Shown: piece after piece, positions 33,673 to 41,987 of the stretch
Numbering within the stretch: position 1 is the stretch's first letter
Layout: each line of letters begins with the position of its first letter
Assembly (NCBI GenBank): GCA_033763395.1
Contig: JANRKQ010000215.1
Location: 1 to 64,000 of the forward strand
DNA from: Xiheimicrobium sp033763395
GTDB lineage: Bacteria; Myxococcota; Myxococcia; Myxococcales; Myxococcaceae
Direction of reading: 5' to 3'
DNA length: 64,000 bases
Translations under genes and position numbers: made by a program
The notes under the pieces: model-generated
What the model was told of the DNA's origin: nothing
What the model saw: the letters and a program-made list of their open reading frames with translations, nothing else
Database searches by the model: none

Positions 33673-34802
33673 CGACGCCCCTTCGAGAGGCGATGAACGA
33701 CGCCGACGTGCTCGTCACCGTGGGCTCCGGCGGCGTGGGGAAGACGACCGTGGCGGCCACCCTCGCGCTCCGCGCCGCCATGGAGGGGCAGGGCTCGATG
33801 GTGTGCACGATCGACCCGGCGCGTCGGCTCGCGAACGCGCTGGGGCTCGAGGCCCTGGGCAACAAGGAGGCGAAGATTCCCGACGAGGCCTTCGCGAAGG
33901 CGGGCCTGCTGCCGCGCGCGACGATGCACGCGATGATGCTCGACATGAAGCGCTCGTGGGACGAGCTGGTCGAGCGCCGCGCGCCGCCCGACAAGCGCGA
34001 GAAGATCCTCTCGAACCGCTTCTACCAGGCGCTCTCGACCGCGCTGGCCGGCTCGCAGGAATACATCGCGATGGAGAAGATGTGGGAGCTGCACGAGCAG
34101 GGGCGCTACCCGTTGCTCGTCGTCGACACGCCCCCCACCGCGCACGCGCTCGACTTCCTCGACGCGCCCAACCGCATCCTCGACTTCCTCGACAACGACG
34201 CCGCGAAGTGGCTGCTGGCGCCCGCGCTCGCCGCCGGCAAGTTCGGGCTCAAACTCTTCAACCTCGGCGGGAGCTACGTCGCCAAGACGATCTCGCGCTT
34301 CACGGGCACCGAGACACTCCAGCAGCTCGCCGACTTCATGCTCAACATCACGAGCCTGACGGAGAGCTTCCGCGAACGCGCGCACCAGGTGCGGGGCCTG
34401 CTCCAGTCGCCGTCGACGGCCTTCGTGCTCGTGACGGCGCCCATGCCCGAGCGCCTCGACGAGGCCGTCTACTTCCACACGCTGCTCCAGCAGAACAAGA
34501 TGCGCGTGGCCGCGGTGGTGGTGAACCGCGTTCACGCGCCGGTGCCCGATGCCCTGTGGGGCGAGGTGGCCCGACTGTCGGGGCCCCTTCAGGCGAAGCT
34601 CGAGCAGACGCTGAAAGAGAACGACCGCCTGGCCGAGCAAGACGCCAGGGGAATTCAGCGGTTACGAGAGCTCTGCGCCCCCACGCCGCTGGTGTTGGTC
34701 CCCCGCTTCGAGCTCGACGTGCACGACCTGAAGGCCGTGTGGGAGACGAGCCGATATCTCTGGGGTGACGCGACGGTGGAAGGCGTCGGCCCGGTGCGCT
34801 GA
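33669..34802 (+). CDS. ArsA/GET3-family ATPase, second paralogue with altered P-loop
   Basis: A 377-residue partner of the preceding ATPase. Its P-loop reads GSGGVGKTT: the first, signature Lys of the deviant Walker A is replaced by Ser, while the nucleotide-binding Lys remains. VVDTPPTAHALDFLDAP marks the switch II region. A helical insert (about 165-235) is longer than in the first paralogue. The coupled translation and unequal P-loops suggest one partner controls or completes the active site of the other, as in pseudo-two-domain ArsA. Cellular role unknown. Confidence 0.9.
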   Translation: MTTPLREAMNDADVLVTVGSGGVGKTTVAATLALRAAMEGQGSMVCTIDPARRLANALGLEALGNKEAKIPDEAFAKAGLLPRATMHAMMLDMKRSWDELVERRAPPDKREKILSNRFYQALSTALAGSQEYIAMEKMWELHEQGRYPLLVVDTPPTAHALDFLDAPNRILDFLDNDAAKWLLAPALAAGKFGLKLFNLGGSYVAKTISRFTGTETLQQLADFMLNITSLTESFRERAHQVRGLLQSPSTAFVLVTAPMPERLDEAVYFHTLLQQNKMRVAAVVVNRVHAPVPDALWGEVARLSGPLQAKLEQTLKENDRLAEQDARGIQRLRELCAPTPLVLVPRFELDVHDLKAVWETSRYLWGDATVEGVGPVR

Positions 34803-34860
34803 GCGCGTGGGGCGGCTATCGTTGGGAACCCCTGTGGTGACCCGGCTGTCCCTGCCCGCG

Positions 34861-36009
34861 ATGCACACCTTCGTGAGACGTCTGGCTCCGCTGTTCGTTG
34901 TCTTCGCGGTTGGCTGCGCGCACGTGCGCCCCCAGGCGACGGCGACCGTGCAGCAGGTGACGTTCGACGACGTCGTGATCACCGGCGACCTCGAGCTCGA
35001 GAAGCTCAACGACGAAGAGCTCTTCGCCGCGGGGACGAGCTTCTACGCCGCCGAGGACTGGGCCCAGGCCGCTCGCTACTTCTCGCGCATCTGCGACTTC
35101 CACCCCAACAGCAAGCACCGCCGGCTCGCGCTCTACAACGCGGGGCTCTCGTACGAGAAGCTCAAGGCGTGGGACGAGGCGTACGCGAAGTTCCTCGAGC
35201 TGTCGGATCCCGCGAAGGGCACGGGCGACGCGCTCGACGCGGCGTTCCGCGTGGCCGAGGTGCTCTACCACCTCGAGCGCTTCCCCGAGGCCATCGAGGT
35301 GCTCCGGGTGATCGCCGATCGGCCCGATCTGTCGGTCGACAAGCGCATCGAGGCGCGCACGCAGCAGGGCATCTGCGAGCTCGAGAGCAACGACATGGAC
35401 ACCGCCGAGAAGTCGCTGCGCTCGGTGCTCACCATGTACACGGAGCACCCCGACAAGGATCTCATCGACGAGTACTTCCCCGCCCAGGCCCAGTTCTTCG
35501 TCGGCGAGATCTACCGGCTCCGGTACGAGTCGGTGGTGCTCGACGCGAACAAGTCGACCGAGAAGCTGGCCGACGACCTCGAGTACAAGTCGGAGCTGCT
35601 GCTGTCGTCGCAGGGGCACTACCTGCGCGCGATTCGGCTCGGCAACGGGTACTGGGCCACGGCCGCGGGGCAACGCATCGGGCAGCTGTACGAGAACATG
35701 TACGATCACATGACGAACGCGCCCGCGCCGGCCGATCTGGGCCAGGACGAGCAGGACGTGTACCGGGCCGAGCTGCGCAAGAAGATCCGCGTGCTGATCT
35801 CGAAGGCGATCACCGTCTACGAGCGCACCCTCGAGGCAGCCGAGCGTATCGGCGCACAGAGCCCCTTCGTGGAGGAGACGCGGGCGAGCCTGCAGCGCAT
35901 GAAGCAGCTCTTGCTGGCCGAGGCGAAGGCCGAAGAAGAGGCGCCGCCTCCGCCACCTCCTCCGCCACCTCCAGCGCCGAAGGGGAAGAAGGCAAAGCCC
36001 CACAGCTGA
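34861..36009 (+). CDS. TPR-repeat lipoprotein
   Basis: A 382-residue exported lipoprotein. The lipobox FAVGC (Cys near residue 17) follows a hydrophobic leader. TPR-like helix pairs then run through the protein (EELFAAGTSFYAAEDWAQAARYFSRICDFHP, RRLALYNAGLSYEKLKAWDEAYAKFLELS, ARTQQGICELESNDMDTAEKSL). The C-terminus is Lys-rich after a run of ten prolines. It is likely an outer-membrane assembly or gliding/secretion accessory protein. It resembles myxobacterial TPR lipoproteins in general, but no specific orthologue can be named. Confidence 0.85.
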   Translation: MHTFVRRLAPLFVVFAVGCAHVRPQATATVQQVTFDDVVITGDLELEKLNDEELFAAGTSFYAAEDWAQAARYFSRICDFHPNSKHRRLALYNAGLSYEKLKAWDEAYAKFLELSDPAKGTGDALDAAFRVAEVLYHLERFPEAIEVLRVIADRPDLSVDKRIEARTQQGICELESNDMDTAEKSLRSVLTMYTEHPDKDLIDEYFPAQAQFFVGEIYRLRYESVVLDANKSTEKLADDLEYKSELLLSSQGHYLRAIRLGNGYWATAAGQRIGQLYENMYDHMTNAPAPADLGQDEQDVYRAELRKKIRVLISKAITVYERTLEAAERIGAQSPFVEETRASLQRMKQLLLAEAKAEEEAPPPPPPPPPPAPKGKKAKPHS

Positions 36010-36033
36010 TCGCTGCACTACGCTGTCGGCGTC

Positions 36034-37224
36034 GTGGAGCCCATCTACACGCCGGAGCAGCTCGCCGAGGTCAAGGCGTACCATGAGCCGCGCTACCTCG
36101 TGAGCGCGGTGGACTTCTTCGTCACCCCGCTCGTGCTGACGGCGATGGTGGTGTTCGTCACCCGGCCGCTGTGGGGCTTCTCGAGCCGGCTCGGGGAGCG
36201 GTTCGAGGCCTGGTCGGTGGGCGCTCCGGTGGTGCGGGCTCTCTCGCGCGTGGGGAGCCTCCTGTGGCGGGGACCGGGGTGGGCGGGCTCGTTGCTGTTC
36301 GCCCTGCTCTTCTTCGAGCTGTTCAGCCTGACCGACCTGCCGACCGAGATCGGGCTGGGCTACTTCCACGAGCACGCGCATGGGCTGTCGCGCACGACGC
36401 CCGGTGTGTTCGCCGTCGATCTCTTCAAGGCCAAGCTGGTGTTTGCGCTGGCGATCGGCTCGCTCGTCTTCGGGTTGTACGGGCTCGCCCGTCGAACGCC
36501 GCAGTGGTGGTGGCTGCTCGGGGTGAGCGCCTCGGTGTTGATGCTCGGGTCGGCGGCGATCGATCCCTACCGGGCGCGGCTCTACGTGCAGCAGACGCCG
36601 CTCGAGGCGGGCCCCCTTCGCGAGCGGATCACCGCGCTGATGGGTCAGGCGGGCATCGACTTCCAGGACGTGCTGGTGGACCAGACGTCGAGCCGCACGG
36701 TGCGGGTGCAGGCGTACTTCGCGGGCGCGGGGCCGACGCGCACCATCGTGCTGAATGACTCGTTGGTGAAGGAGCTGACGACGGACGAGGTGTTGGCGGC
36801 CGTCGCGCACGAGGCGGGGCACGTCAACGAGCCCCGGTGGAGGGGCCGGGTGGCCTCGGCGGTGGTGCTGGTGGGCTTCCTGGGGCTGCTCGAGGCGTTG
36901 TTCCGGCGGTCGGCGTCGAGGCGCTGGTTCGGCATCGAGGCCAGGGCCGACGTGCGCACGTTGCCGGTGATCGCCCTGCTCTTCACGCTGGCGATGATGG
37001 CGAGCGGGCCGGTGAGCGCGGCGGTGTCACGGGAGCGGGAGTACGCGGCGGACCGGTACGCAGTGGCGCTGACGAAAGACGTCGCGGCCTTCCGGTCGAT
37101 GCTCCGGAAGGCCGCGCGGGTGAACAAGATGGATCCGTCGCCGCCGAGGTGGGTGGTGCTGCGGAGCTGGTCGCACCCGCCCATCACCGACCGCCTGGAA
37201 GCGCTCGAGTCAGTGCTTCACTGA
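36034..37224 (+). CDS. M48 (Ste24/HtpX-like) membrane metallopeptidase
   Basis: A 396-residue integral membrane zinc protease. The zinc motif HEAGH is in VLAAVAHEAGHV (about residue 255), and the third ligand region is REREYAADRYAV. Four to six membrane helices surround it (for example VLTAMVVFVTRPLWGF, LLFALLFFELFSL, ALAIGSLVFGLYGLA). Ste24-like members cleave prenylated or misfolded membrane proteins. GTG start, 25 bp after the lipoprotein, no Shine-Dalgarno; TACGCT nine bases upstream hints at a leaderless start. Its end overlaps the convergent TPR gene by 15 bp. Confidence 0.9.
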   Translation: MEPIYTPEQLAEVKAYHEPRYLVSAVDFFVTPLVLTAMVVFVTRPLWGFSSRLGERFEAWSVGAPVVRALSRVGSLLWRGPGWAGSLLFALLFFELFSLTDLPTEIGLGYFHEHAHGLSRTTPGVFAVDLFKAKLVFALAIGSLVFGLYGLARRTPQWWWLLGVSASVLMLGSAAIDPYRARLYVQQTPLEAGPLRERITALMGQAGIDFQDVLVDQTSSRTVRVQAYFAGAGPTRTIVLNDSLVKELTTDEVLAAVAHEAGHVNEPRWRGRVASAVVLVGFLGLLEALFRRSASRRWFGIEARADVRTLPVIALLFTLAMMASGPVSAAVSREREYAADRYAVALTKDVAAFRSMLRKAARVNKMDPSPPRWVVLRSWSHPPITDRLEALESVLH

Positions 37225-37647
37225 CGCGAGGATGGCGCGGGCCCGGGCGACGTACTCGGCGCTGCCGGCGCGGGTGTCGTCGAGCACGTTCTTGAGGGCG
37301 ATGAGGCCGTCGCGGTCACCCTTCTTGAGCTTCACCGTGCCCAAGCGGAGCCACGCGTCGACGTTCTGCCGGTCGCGGGTGGTGGCCTGGTCGAACGCCT
37401 GAATGGCGTCGTCGAGGAGCTCCTGCTGCTGGTACACGCACCCGAGGGCGTGCCAGTAGGCGGGGCTGCGCGGGTTGAGGGTAACGAGCCCCTCGAGGAT
37501 GACGCGGGCCTCGTCGAGCTTCCCGTCGCGGGCGAGCTCGAGCCCCTTCTCCGCCCACTGCACGCCGTTGTCGAAGGTGATGCCGAAGGTCTGCGCGAAG
37601 GTGGGCGTGCCGTCGAGCCCCATCAGGTTCTTGAGTTGGATTCGCAT
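37210..37647 (-). CDS. Small TPR protein, type III chaperone-like
   Basis: A 145-residue protein with three TPR-like units (VQWAEKGLELARDGKLDEARVILEGLVTLNPRSPAYWHALGCVY, LLDDAIQAFDQATTRDRQNVDAWLRLG). Size and layout resemble the class II type III secretion chaperones (SycD/LcrH/IpgC), which hold hydrophobic translocators before export. It begins 13 bp after the stop of the EF-hand-like substrate gene, so the two are co-transcribed from the sigma-54 type promoter. Chaperone role is inferred from size, repeats and neighbourhood, not from a diagnostic motif. Confidence 0.78.
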   Translation of the reverse strand: MRIQLKNLMGLDGTPTFAQTFGITFDNGVQWAEKGLELARDGKLDEARVILEGLVTLNPRSPAYWHALGCVYQQQELLDDAIQAFDQATTRDRQNVDAWLRLGTVKLKKGDRDGLIALKNVLDDTRAGSAEYVARARAILASVKH

Positions 37648-37660
37648 GTTGGGCCTCGGG

Positions 37661-39055
37661 TCAGCGCATATTGCGGATGGAGGACATGGCCATTTCGTTG
37701 AACATCTTGGACATGTTCGAGAGCATTTCCTGCTGCTGCTTCATCATTTGCATGAGCGCAGAGAGACCCGCCTGAAACTTCGCGATTTCGGCGTTAATGA
37801 GCGAGATCGCTGCCTGGTCGCCACGTGCGCCTGCCTCGACGAGGTCGTTCTGAAGCGCATCGAGCTTGCCTTGGCAGAAACGAAGCCCATCCTGCATGCG
37901 CCCGTCTGGTGTCGTTGCGGTCGACGAGAACTCGCCGTACGCAATTGAGTTCTTCAGGGATTTGGCCCGAAACTCGGACGGAGTGAGCTCGGGCGGCTTC
38001 GTCGGCTGGCCGCCATCGCCTGTAATCGGGGCCTGATTTGTACCGGGCTGAGGCGATGCATTGCCGGGAGGCGATGGATTCCCGGGAGGTGACGCATTGC
38101 CCGGTGGAGGAGCGCCGCCCGGGGCCGTGCCGAGCGAAGGCGGTGTAGGCTCTGGCGGGACCGGCCTCTCAGTCCTTAGCTGCTGGCTCAACTCGGTGTT
38201 CTTCTTTCTGAGCGAGGAGATCCAACGCAGGAGCTCCTCAGAGGTGATATCTCCAGCCCAGTTCTTCGAGAACGAATTCCAATTGTCCAGAACCCATCGC
38301 GCCGCTTCTTTGACTGTCGTCGACCGGGTGGCGAGGTTTTCGATCTCACTCCACGAGAAGCGCTTGTCTCGGAAGTCAATGTGCGCCATCAGGGCTTCGA
38401 TATTCTCAATCGTTAACGAATTGGCAGCGATCTGTTCCTGGATTGGACGATTGTGAGCCGCGACCGTCGCGTTCTCTGCGATAATTGCGTTGCGTGCCGC
38501 GACCGCGCTCTCGTACTGAGCATCTGCGCTCTTTGGGGCCTGGCCCTGGCTCGCACCCTGCTCGGTCTCAGGAGTTTTGGGGGCCGGAGGCGCGATGGTG
38601 CCTTCGGAGACTTGCTTTCGAATGGAGGCGATATCGAGGCCGATCGCGCCGTGCTTCCCTGCCTTGGTCGGCAGTTCATTGAAGAATGCGCGATTGTCCA
38701 TCAGCCACTTCGCAGCGGGGTCGCCCTGGCGAGTCGCCATGTCCACGACTTCACTCCAGGTGAGAACACCGTCGCTGGCCGCGGGTGAACTGAACAACGA
38801 ATTGAGATTCTTGTTCATCTCCTGGGTCGCGGCTGCCGATTTCGAAGCACCGTGACCGGTCTCGGCAGCGGCGTTCAAGGACAGCGACGCAGCGAAGCGT
38901 TCGTCCAGCAGGCGCGGGCTCGTGAGCAGACGCTCTTGGATGTTCTGATCGAGGCCCACACCTTTCGGAGGGCGAAGCGCCTTGATCTCGTCGGGGCCCT
39001 GACCTGTCACATTGTTCATTCCAGTTGGCGTGGTGTTCGGCTGAATCTTGCTCAT
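37661..39055 (-). CDS. Putative secreted substrate with two NolX/HrpF-like EF-hand repeats
   Basis: A 464-residue protein without signal peptide and with an N-terminus rich in Ser/Thr/Asn/Pro, as in type III substrates. Two similar modules lie at 92-146 and 227-280; each reads acidic-x-LTWSE/FSWSE, then AAKWLMDN or AARWVLDN, then Phe, and a second acidic site. The pattern resembles the repeats of rhizobial NolX and Xanthomonas HrpF translocators. A PPGN-repeat linker (297-358) follows, then a C-terminal helical region ending MAMSSIRNMR. AAGGAAC precedes the ATG. Effector or translocator; homology needs a profile search. Confidence 0.75.
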   Translation of the reverse strand: MSKIQPNTTPTGMNNVTGQGPDEIKALRPPKGVGLDQNIQERLLTSPRLLDERFAASLSLNAAAETGHGASKSAAATQEMNKNLNSLFSSPAASDGVLTWSEVVDMATRQGDPAAKWLMDNRAFFNELPTKAGKHGAIGLDIASIRKQVSEGTIAPPAPKTPETEQGASQGQAPKSADAQYESAVAARNAIIAENATVAAHNRPIQEQIAANSLTIENIEALMAHIDFRDKRFSWSEIENLATRSTTVKEAARWVLDNWNSFSKNWAGDITSEELLRWISSLRKKNTELSQQLRTERPVPPEPTPPSLGTAPGGAPPPGNASPPGNPSPPGNASPQPGTNQAPITGDGGQPTKPPELTPSEFRAKSLKNSIAYGEFSSTATTPDGRMQDGLRFCQGKLDALQNDLVEAGARGDQAAISLINAEIAKFQAGLSALMQMMKQQQEMLSNMSKMFNEMAMSSIRNMR

Positions 39056-39104
39056 GGTGAGTTCCTTGTGGGCAGCGGCGAGAGTGCCGGGTGACGGGCC
39101 CCCG

Positions 39105-39121
39105 TGCAGCCCCCCTGCCAA
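39105..39121 (-). promoter_or_regulatory. Sigma-54 type promoter for the leftward substrate-TPR pair
   Basis: On the minus strand the site reads TTGGCAGGGGGGCTGCA: -24 GG and -12 GC are exactly ten bases apart, with TGGCA and CTGCA close to the sigma-54 consensus. Transcription would start near 39094, about 40 bases before the ATG at 39055. Confidence 0.6.
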
Positions 39122-39174
39122 TCAGCGCTGCGACTGATCTTGAGGGGTTCTGAATCACGGTCCGCAGGCAAGGA

Positions 39175-39188
39175 CACGACGGCTCGTG
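39175..39188 (+). promoter_or_regulatory. Dyad between divergent sigma-54 sites
   Basis: CACGA-CGGC-TCGTG is a perfect inverted repeat lying between the two sigma-54 type promoters. A second dyad, ATCAG-N8-CTGAT, is at 39121-39138. Either could bind an enhancer-binding protein. Confidence 0.4.
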
Positions 39189-39259
39189 GCGCGTCTTGGA
39201 CCGGAGACCCCGAGCCTCGAAAGATCGCCAACTGCCTGATTTCACTCAACATGGTCGAC

Positions 39260-39275
39260 TGGCACCGACCTCGCT
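39260..39275 (+). promoter_or_regulatory. Sigma-54 type promoter for the rightward substrate-TPR pair
   Basis: TGGCAC-N5-TCGCT has GG (39261-39262) and GC (39273-39274) separated by exactly ten bases. Predicted start near 39286, with a CAGGAG ribosome-binding site before the ATG at 39310. One mismatch to the TTGC -12 element. Confidence 0.6.
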
Positions 39276-39309
39276 GTGGCGGCCCGTACCCCTCATCCCA
39301 GGAGCCCCC

Positions 39310-40779
39310 ATGAGCCACACGATCGGCAGTCCACCTCCAACCTCCACCGCCTACGCCTCCCAGTCCGTCGAGCCCTCGGCCGTTCCCGATCGAGCACGCT
39401 CCTCGTCGTTCGACCGCGCGCAGGGGCACCAACTCGTCGCCCATGCTGCTCAGGCCGTACTGACCGCGCCTGGAGCCCCTTCTCTTCCACAGGCGCTCGG
39501 CTCCGAGGCGCCAAAGTTGCTCCTTGGCCTCATTCCTGTCATCGGGCCCTTCATTCTTCTCGCGCAAGCGTTTGGAAAGGTTGCCCAATTCGCTGGCACG
39601 GCCCAACCCTCGCCCCAGGGCGCGCAGGGCCAGGCGCCCGGTGCCCCCGCTGCACCGAACGCCTTTCAGCCGAAGATGAAAGGCAATGAGCTCGAGCTTC
39701 TCAGCGGGTCGGTCAAAGAAGAGGTCGAACTCGAGCGTGAACTCAGCGGCAGCTTCGGTGACGAGAAGAACGGAGGAAGTGGCAGTCTGAAGGCTCGCCT
39801 CAGCGCAGGCGCTCGTGCCGATGGCAGCGTCACCGTCGGCCCAGATGGTGTCACGGCCAAAGGAAAAGCAGCCGCCGAGCTGCGCGCCGAAGCGAGTGCG
39901 CGGGGAGAGCTGCACGGGTCCGCGGGGTCGGTGAGCGGAGAGGCCAACGCCTACGCCACGGTGTACGGGACTGCCGAAGGCTCGGCCACAGTCAACCAGT
40001 CGGGACTGACCACGAAGGCGGCGGCTGCTGCGGGCGCTGAGGCCGGCGCCAATGCGCGGGTGTGTGCGGAGTCCGCTCCCATCGTGAAGCTTGGCGACTA
40101 CGAGTGGACCGCAGGTGCCAACGCCGGCGCGTACGCCGTGGCAGGAACGGGCGCCAGCGCTGACATCGAAGCCACCGCAACGTTCGCGCCGCCTGAAATC
40201 GTCGGGAAGGCGGGTGCCCGTGCATTCGCTGGCGCGCGGGCAGGAGCCAGCGCCACCATCGGGACCGGCCCCTTCAAGCTCGATGTCGGTATCGACGCCC
40301 GCGCCGGAGCCGGTGTCGAGTACGGCTGGGACTTCTCATTCAAGGACGGGAAGCTCAACGTGAAGGGCTTCGCCGGCATCGCTGCGGCCGTGGGGCTCGG
40401 CGCGAACTTCAACCTCTCGATCGACTTCAACGCCCTGGGCGGTTTGGTCGCCGGAATCTTCCAGCAGGTCGCCATGGACGCGCCTCCTGGCAGTGCCGGA
40501 CAGGCTGCGGCCGCTGGCGTGGCCAGCTTCGTGAAGGCTGCGACGCCCTTCGTGGCCAAGAAGCTCGAGAAGTACGCCTCGCACGATCTGCTCAAAGGCA
40601 ACGGCAAGGATGTCGAGGAAACCACGTCTCGCACGAAGCGCGATGACTCGGCGCTCGATGGCCTCGATCAGCGCGAGCGTGACGCCATTCAGGAAGCTGA
40701 CAGCCGCCGGATGGAACAGAACATCAAGAATGACATTTCGAAGCTCGGCAGCCGCGCCGGCCGCTCGGTGCTCACGTGA
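39310..40779 (+). CDS. Putative secreted Ala/Gly-rich protein with hydrophobic hairpin
   Basis: A 489-residue protein of no recognised family and no signal peptide. The N-terminal 60 residues are Ser/Pro/Ala-rich. A hydrophobic stretch follows (PKLLLGLIPVIGPFILLAQAFG, about 70-92). Residues about 150-400 are unusually rich in Ala and Gly, with recurring A-x-A-x-A/G patterns (GAEAGANARV, AGARAFAGARAGASATIG), as in glycine-zipper, membrane-inserting or toxin-like proteins. The C-terminal 60 residues are charged and helical. It heads a sigma-54 type unit with the TPR gene after it. Translocator-like or toxin-like export substrate is inferred. Confidence 0.72.
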   Translation: MSHTIGSPPPTSTAYASQSVEPSAVPDRARSSSFDRAQGHQLVAHAAQAVLTAPGAPSLPQALGSEAPKLLLGLIPVIGPFILLAQAFGKVAQFAGTAQPSPQGAQGQAPGAPAAPNAFQPKMKGNELELLSGSVKEEVELERELSGSFGDEKNGGSGSLKARLSAGARADGSVTVGPDGVTAKGKAAAELRAEASARGELHGSAGSVSGEANAYATVYGTAEGSATVNQSGLTTKAAAAAGAEAGANARVCAESAPIVKLGDYEWTAGANAGAYAVAGTGASADIEATATFAPPEIVGKAGARAFAGARAGASATIGTGPFKLDVGIDARAGAGVEYGWDFSFKDGKLNVKGFAGIAAAVGLGANFNLSIDFNALGGLVAGIFQQVAMDAPPGSAGQAAAAGVASFVKAATPFVAKKLEKYASHDLLKGNGKDVEETTSRTKRDDSALDGLDQRERDAIQEADSRRMEQNIKNDISKLGSRAGRSVLT

Positions 40780-40805
40780 ACTCCGCTCTGAAAGGACTGA
40801 CGACC

Positions 40806-41987
40806 ATGGATGCCATGACTGCTCTGATGACCCAGGCCGAGACGTACCTTCTGCAGAATGACTTCGACCGCGCAGCCCTCCTCGTCAAGCATGCGAAGGC
40901 GCACGAGCCAGCGTCGATCGAACCCGATGTGATGATGGGCCGCATCGCGCTGCACCTCGAGAAACTCGACGACGCACGCACCATTCTCGACGGGGTCATC
41001 GTTCGCGCGCCAAAGCATGGCTACGCCCGCATGCTGCTCGGGCTGGTGCACGAGGCGAAGGGCCAGCACGACGCCGCGCTGCTGCACTTCGAGCAGGCCA
41101 CCCGCTTCGCGCCTGCGCTCATGCCGGCGTGGTTCAACCAGGCCCGCCTGATGCTCAAGAAGGCGCGCCTGGTCGAAGCAGCCATCGCGTTCGAGCGCGC
41201 CGCCGAGCTCGCGCCTGACAACGTCGCCGTGCTCGCCGCCTGGGCCCAGACCCTCGCGAAGCTCGGCCACGCCCGACGCGCCGCGAACACCTACCTACGC
41301 TGTATCGAACAGAACGTCGCCAACCCGTTCTTCGTCACCGAGCTCGCCGACCTGCTCGTCACCGCCGGAGAGCACGGCCTGGCCGACGAGGTCCTCGAGG
41401 CCGGCTCGAAGGTGTTCCCCAGCCAGGGGCTCTTCGAATCGAAGCGGGGCGCGCTCGCCATTCAGCGGAAGGATCTTGGCACGGCCCTCAAGCACGCACG
41501 GGAGGCCGTTCGTCGCCAGCCGGACTGCGCCGAGTTCCTCCTCTCCCTCGCGGCGATCGAGACCGCGCGCCTTCACCTCGACGAGGCCCGTGCGGCCGCC
41601 GAGAAGGCCCTCGCGCTCGACCCGAAGAGCTGGAAGGCGCTCCACCAGCTCGGCATCGTTTTCGAGGCCGTGAAGCAGAAGGAGAAGGCCATCTCGTTCT
41701 ACCGGCGTGCCGTCGAGCAGGCGCCGACCGAGTGGGCTCCGCGGAACAACCTCGCCGTGCTCCTGCTCGAAGCCGGCTCAGCCCGCGACGTGAAAGAGGC
41801 GACCGCGCTCCTCGAGGTCGAGTCCGGTCGGGCGTCGGCCACCGTTCAGCTCAACCTCGCCCTCGCCCACCTCAAGGCCGGTCAGAAGACGCTGGCCCGC
41901 CAGTTCGCCGCGACAGCCTCACGCCTCGGCGTCGCTGGAAATGAGATCGCGACCGAAGCGGGGCTCCTCGCAACGGCGCTCCGCTGA
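40806..41987 (+). CDS. TPR-repeat protein paired with the Ala/Gly-rich protein
   Basis: A 393-residue protein composed almost wholly of TPR-like units (for example DFDRAALLVKHAKAHEPASIEPDVMMGRIALHLEKLDDARTIL and EKAISFYRRAVEQAPTEWAPRNNLAVLLLEAG). No signal peptide, so cytoplasmic. ATG 40806 has AAAGGA nine bases upstream; a GTG at 40776 overlapping the previous stop (GTGA) is an alternative. Its place after the substrate gene mirrors the leftward pair, which supports a chaperone or dedicated partner role. Confidence 0.82.
   Translation: MDAMTALMTQAETYLLQNDFDRAALLVKHAKAHEPASIEPDVMMGRIALHLEKLDDARTILDGVIVRAPKHGYARMLLGLVHEAKGQHDAALLHFEQATRFAPALMPAWFNQARLMLKKARLVEAAIAFERAAELAPDNVAVLAAWAQTLAKLGHARRAANTYLRCIEQNVANPFFVTELADLLVTAGEHGLADEVLEAGSKVFPSQGLFESKRGALAIQRKDLGTALKHAREAVRRQPDCAEFLLSLAAIETARLHLDEARAAAEKALALDPKSWKALHQLGIVFEAVKQKEKAISFYRRAVEQAPTEWAPRNNLAVLLLEAGSARDVKEATALLEVESGRASATVQLNLALAHLKAGQKTLARQFAATASRLGVAGNEIATEAGLLATALR

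Noticed and set aside
34861..36009. Naming the TPR lipoprotein as the gliding motility protein AglT/GltE
   Set aside because: Both are TPR lipoproteins, but no gliding-machinery neighbours are present and general TPR similarity is not diagnostic.
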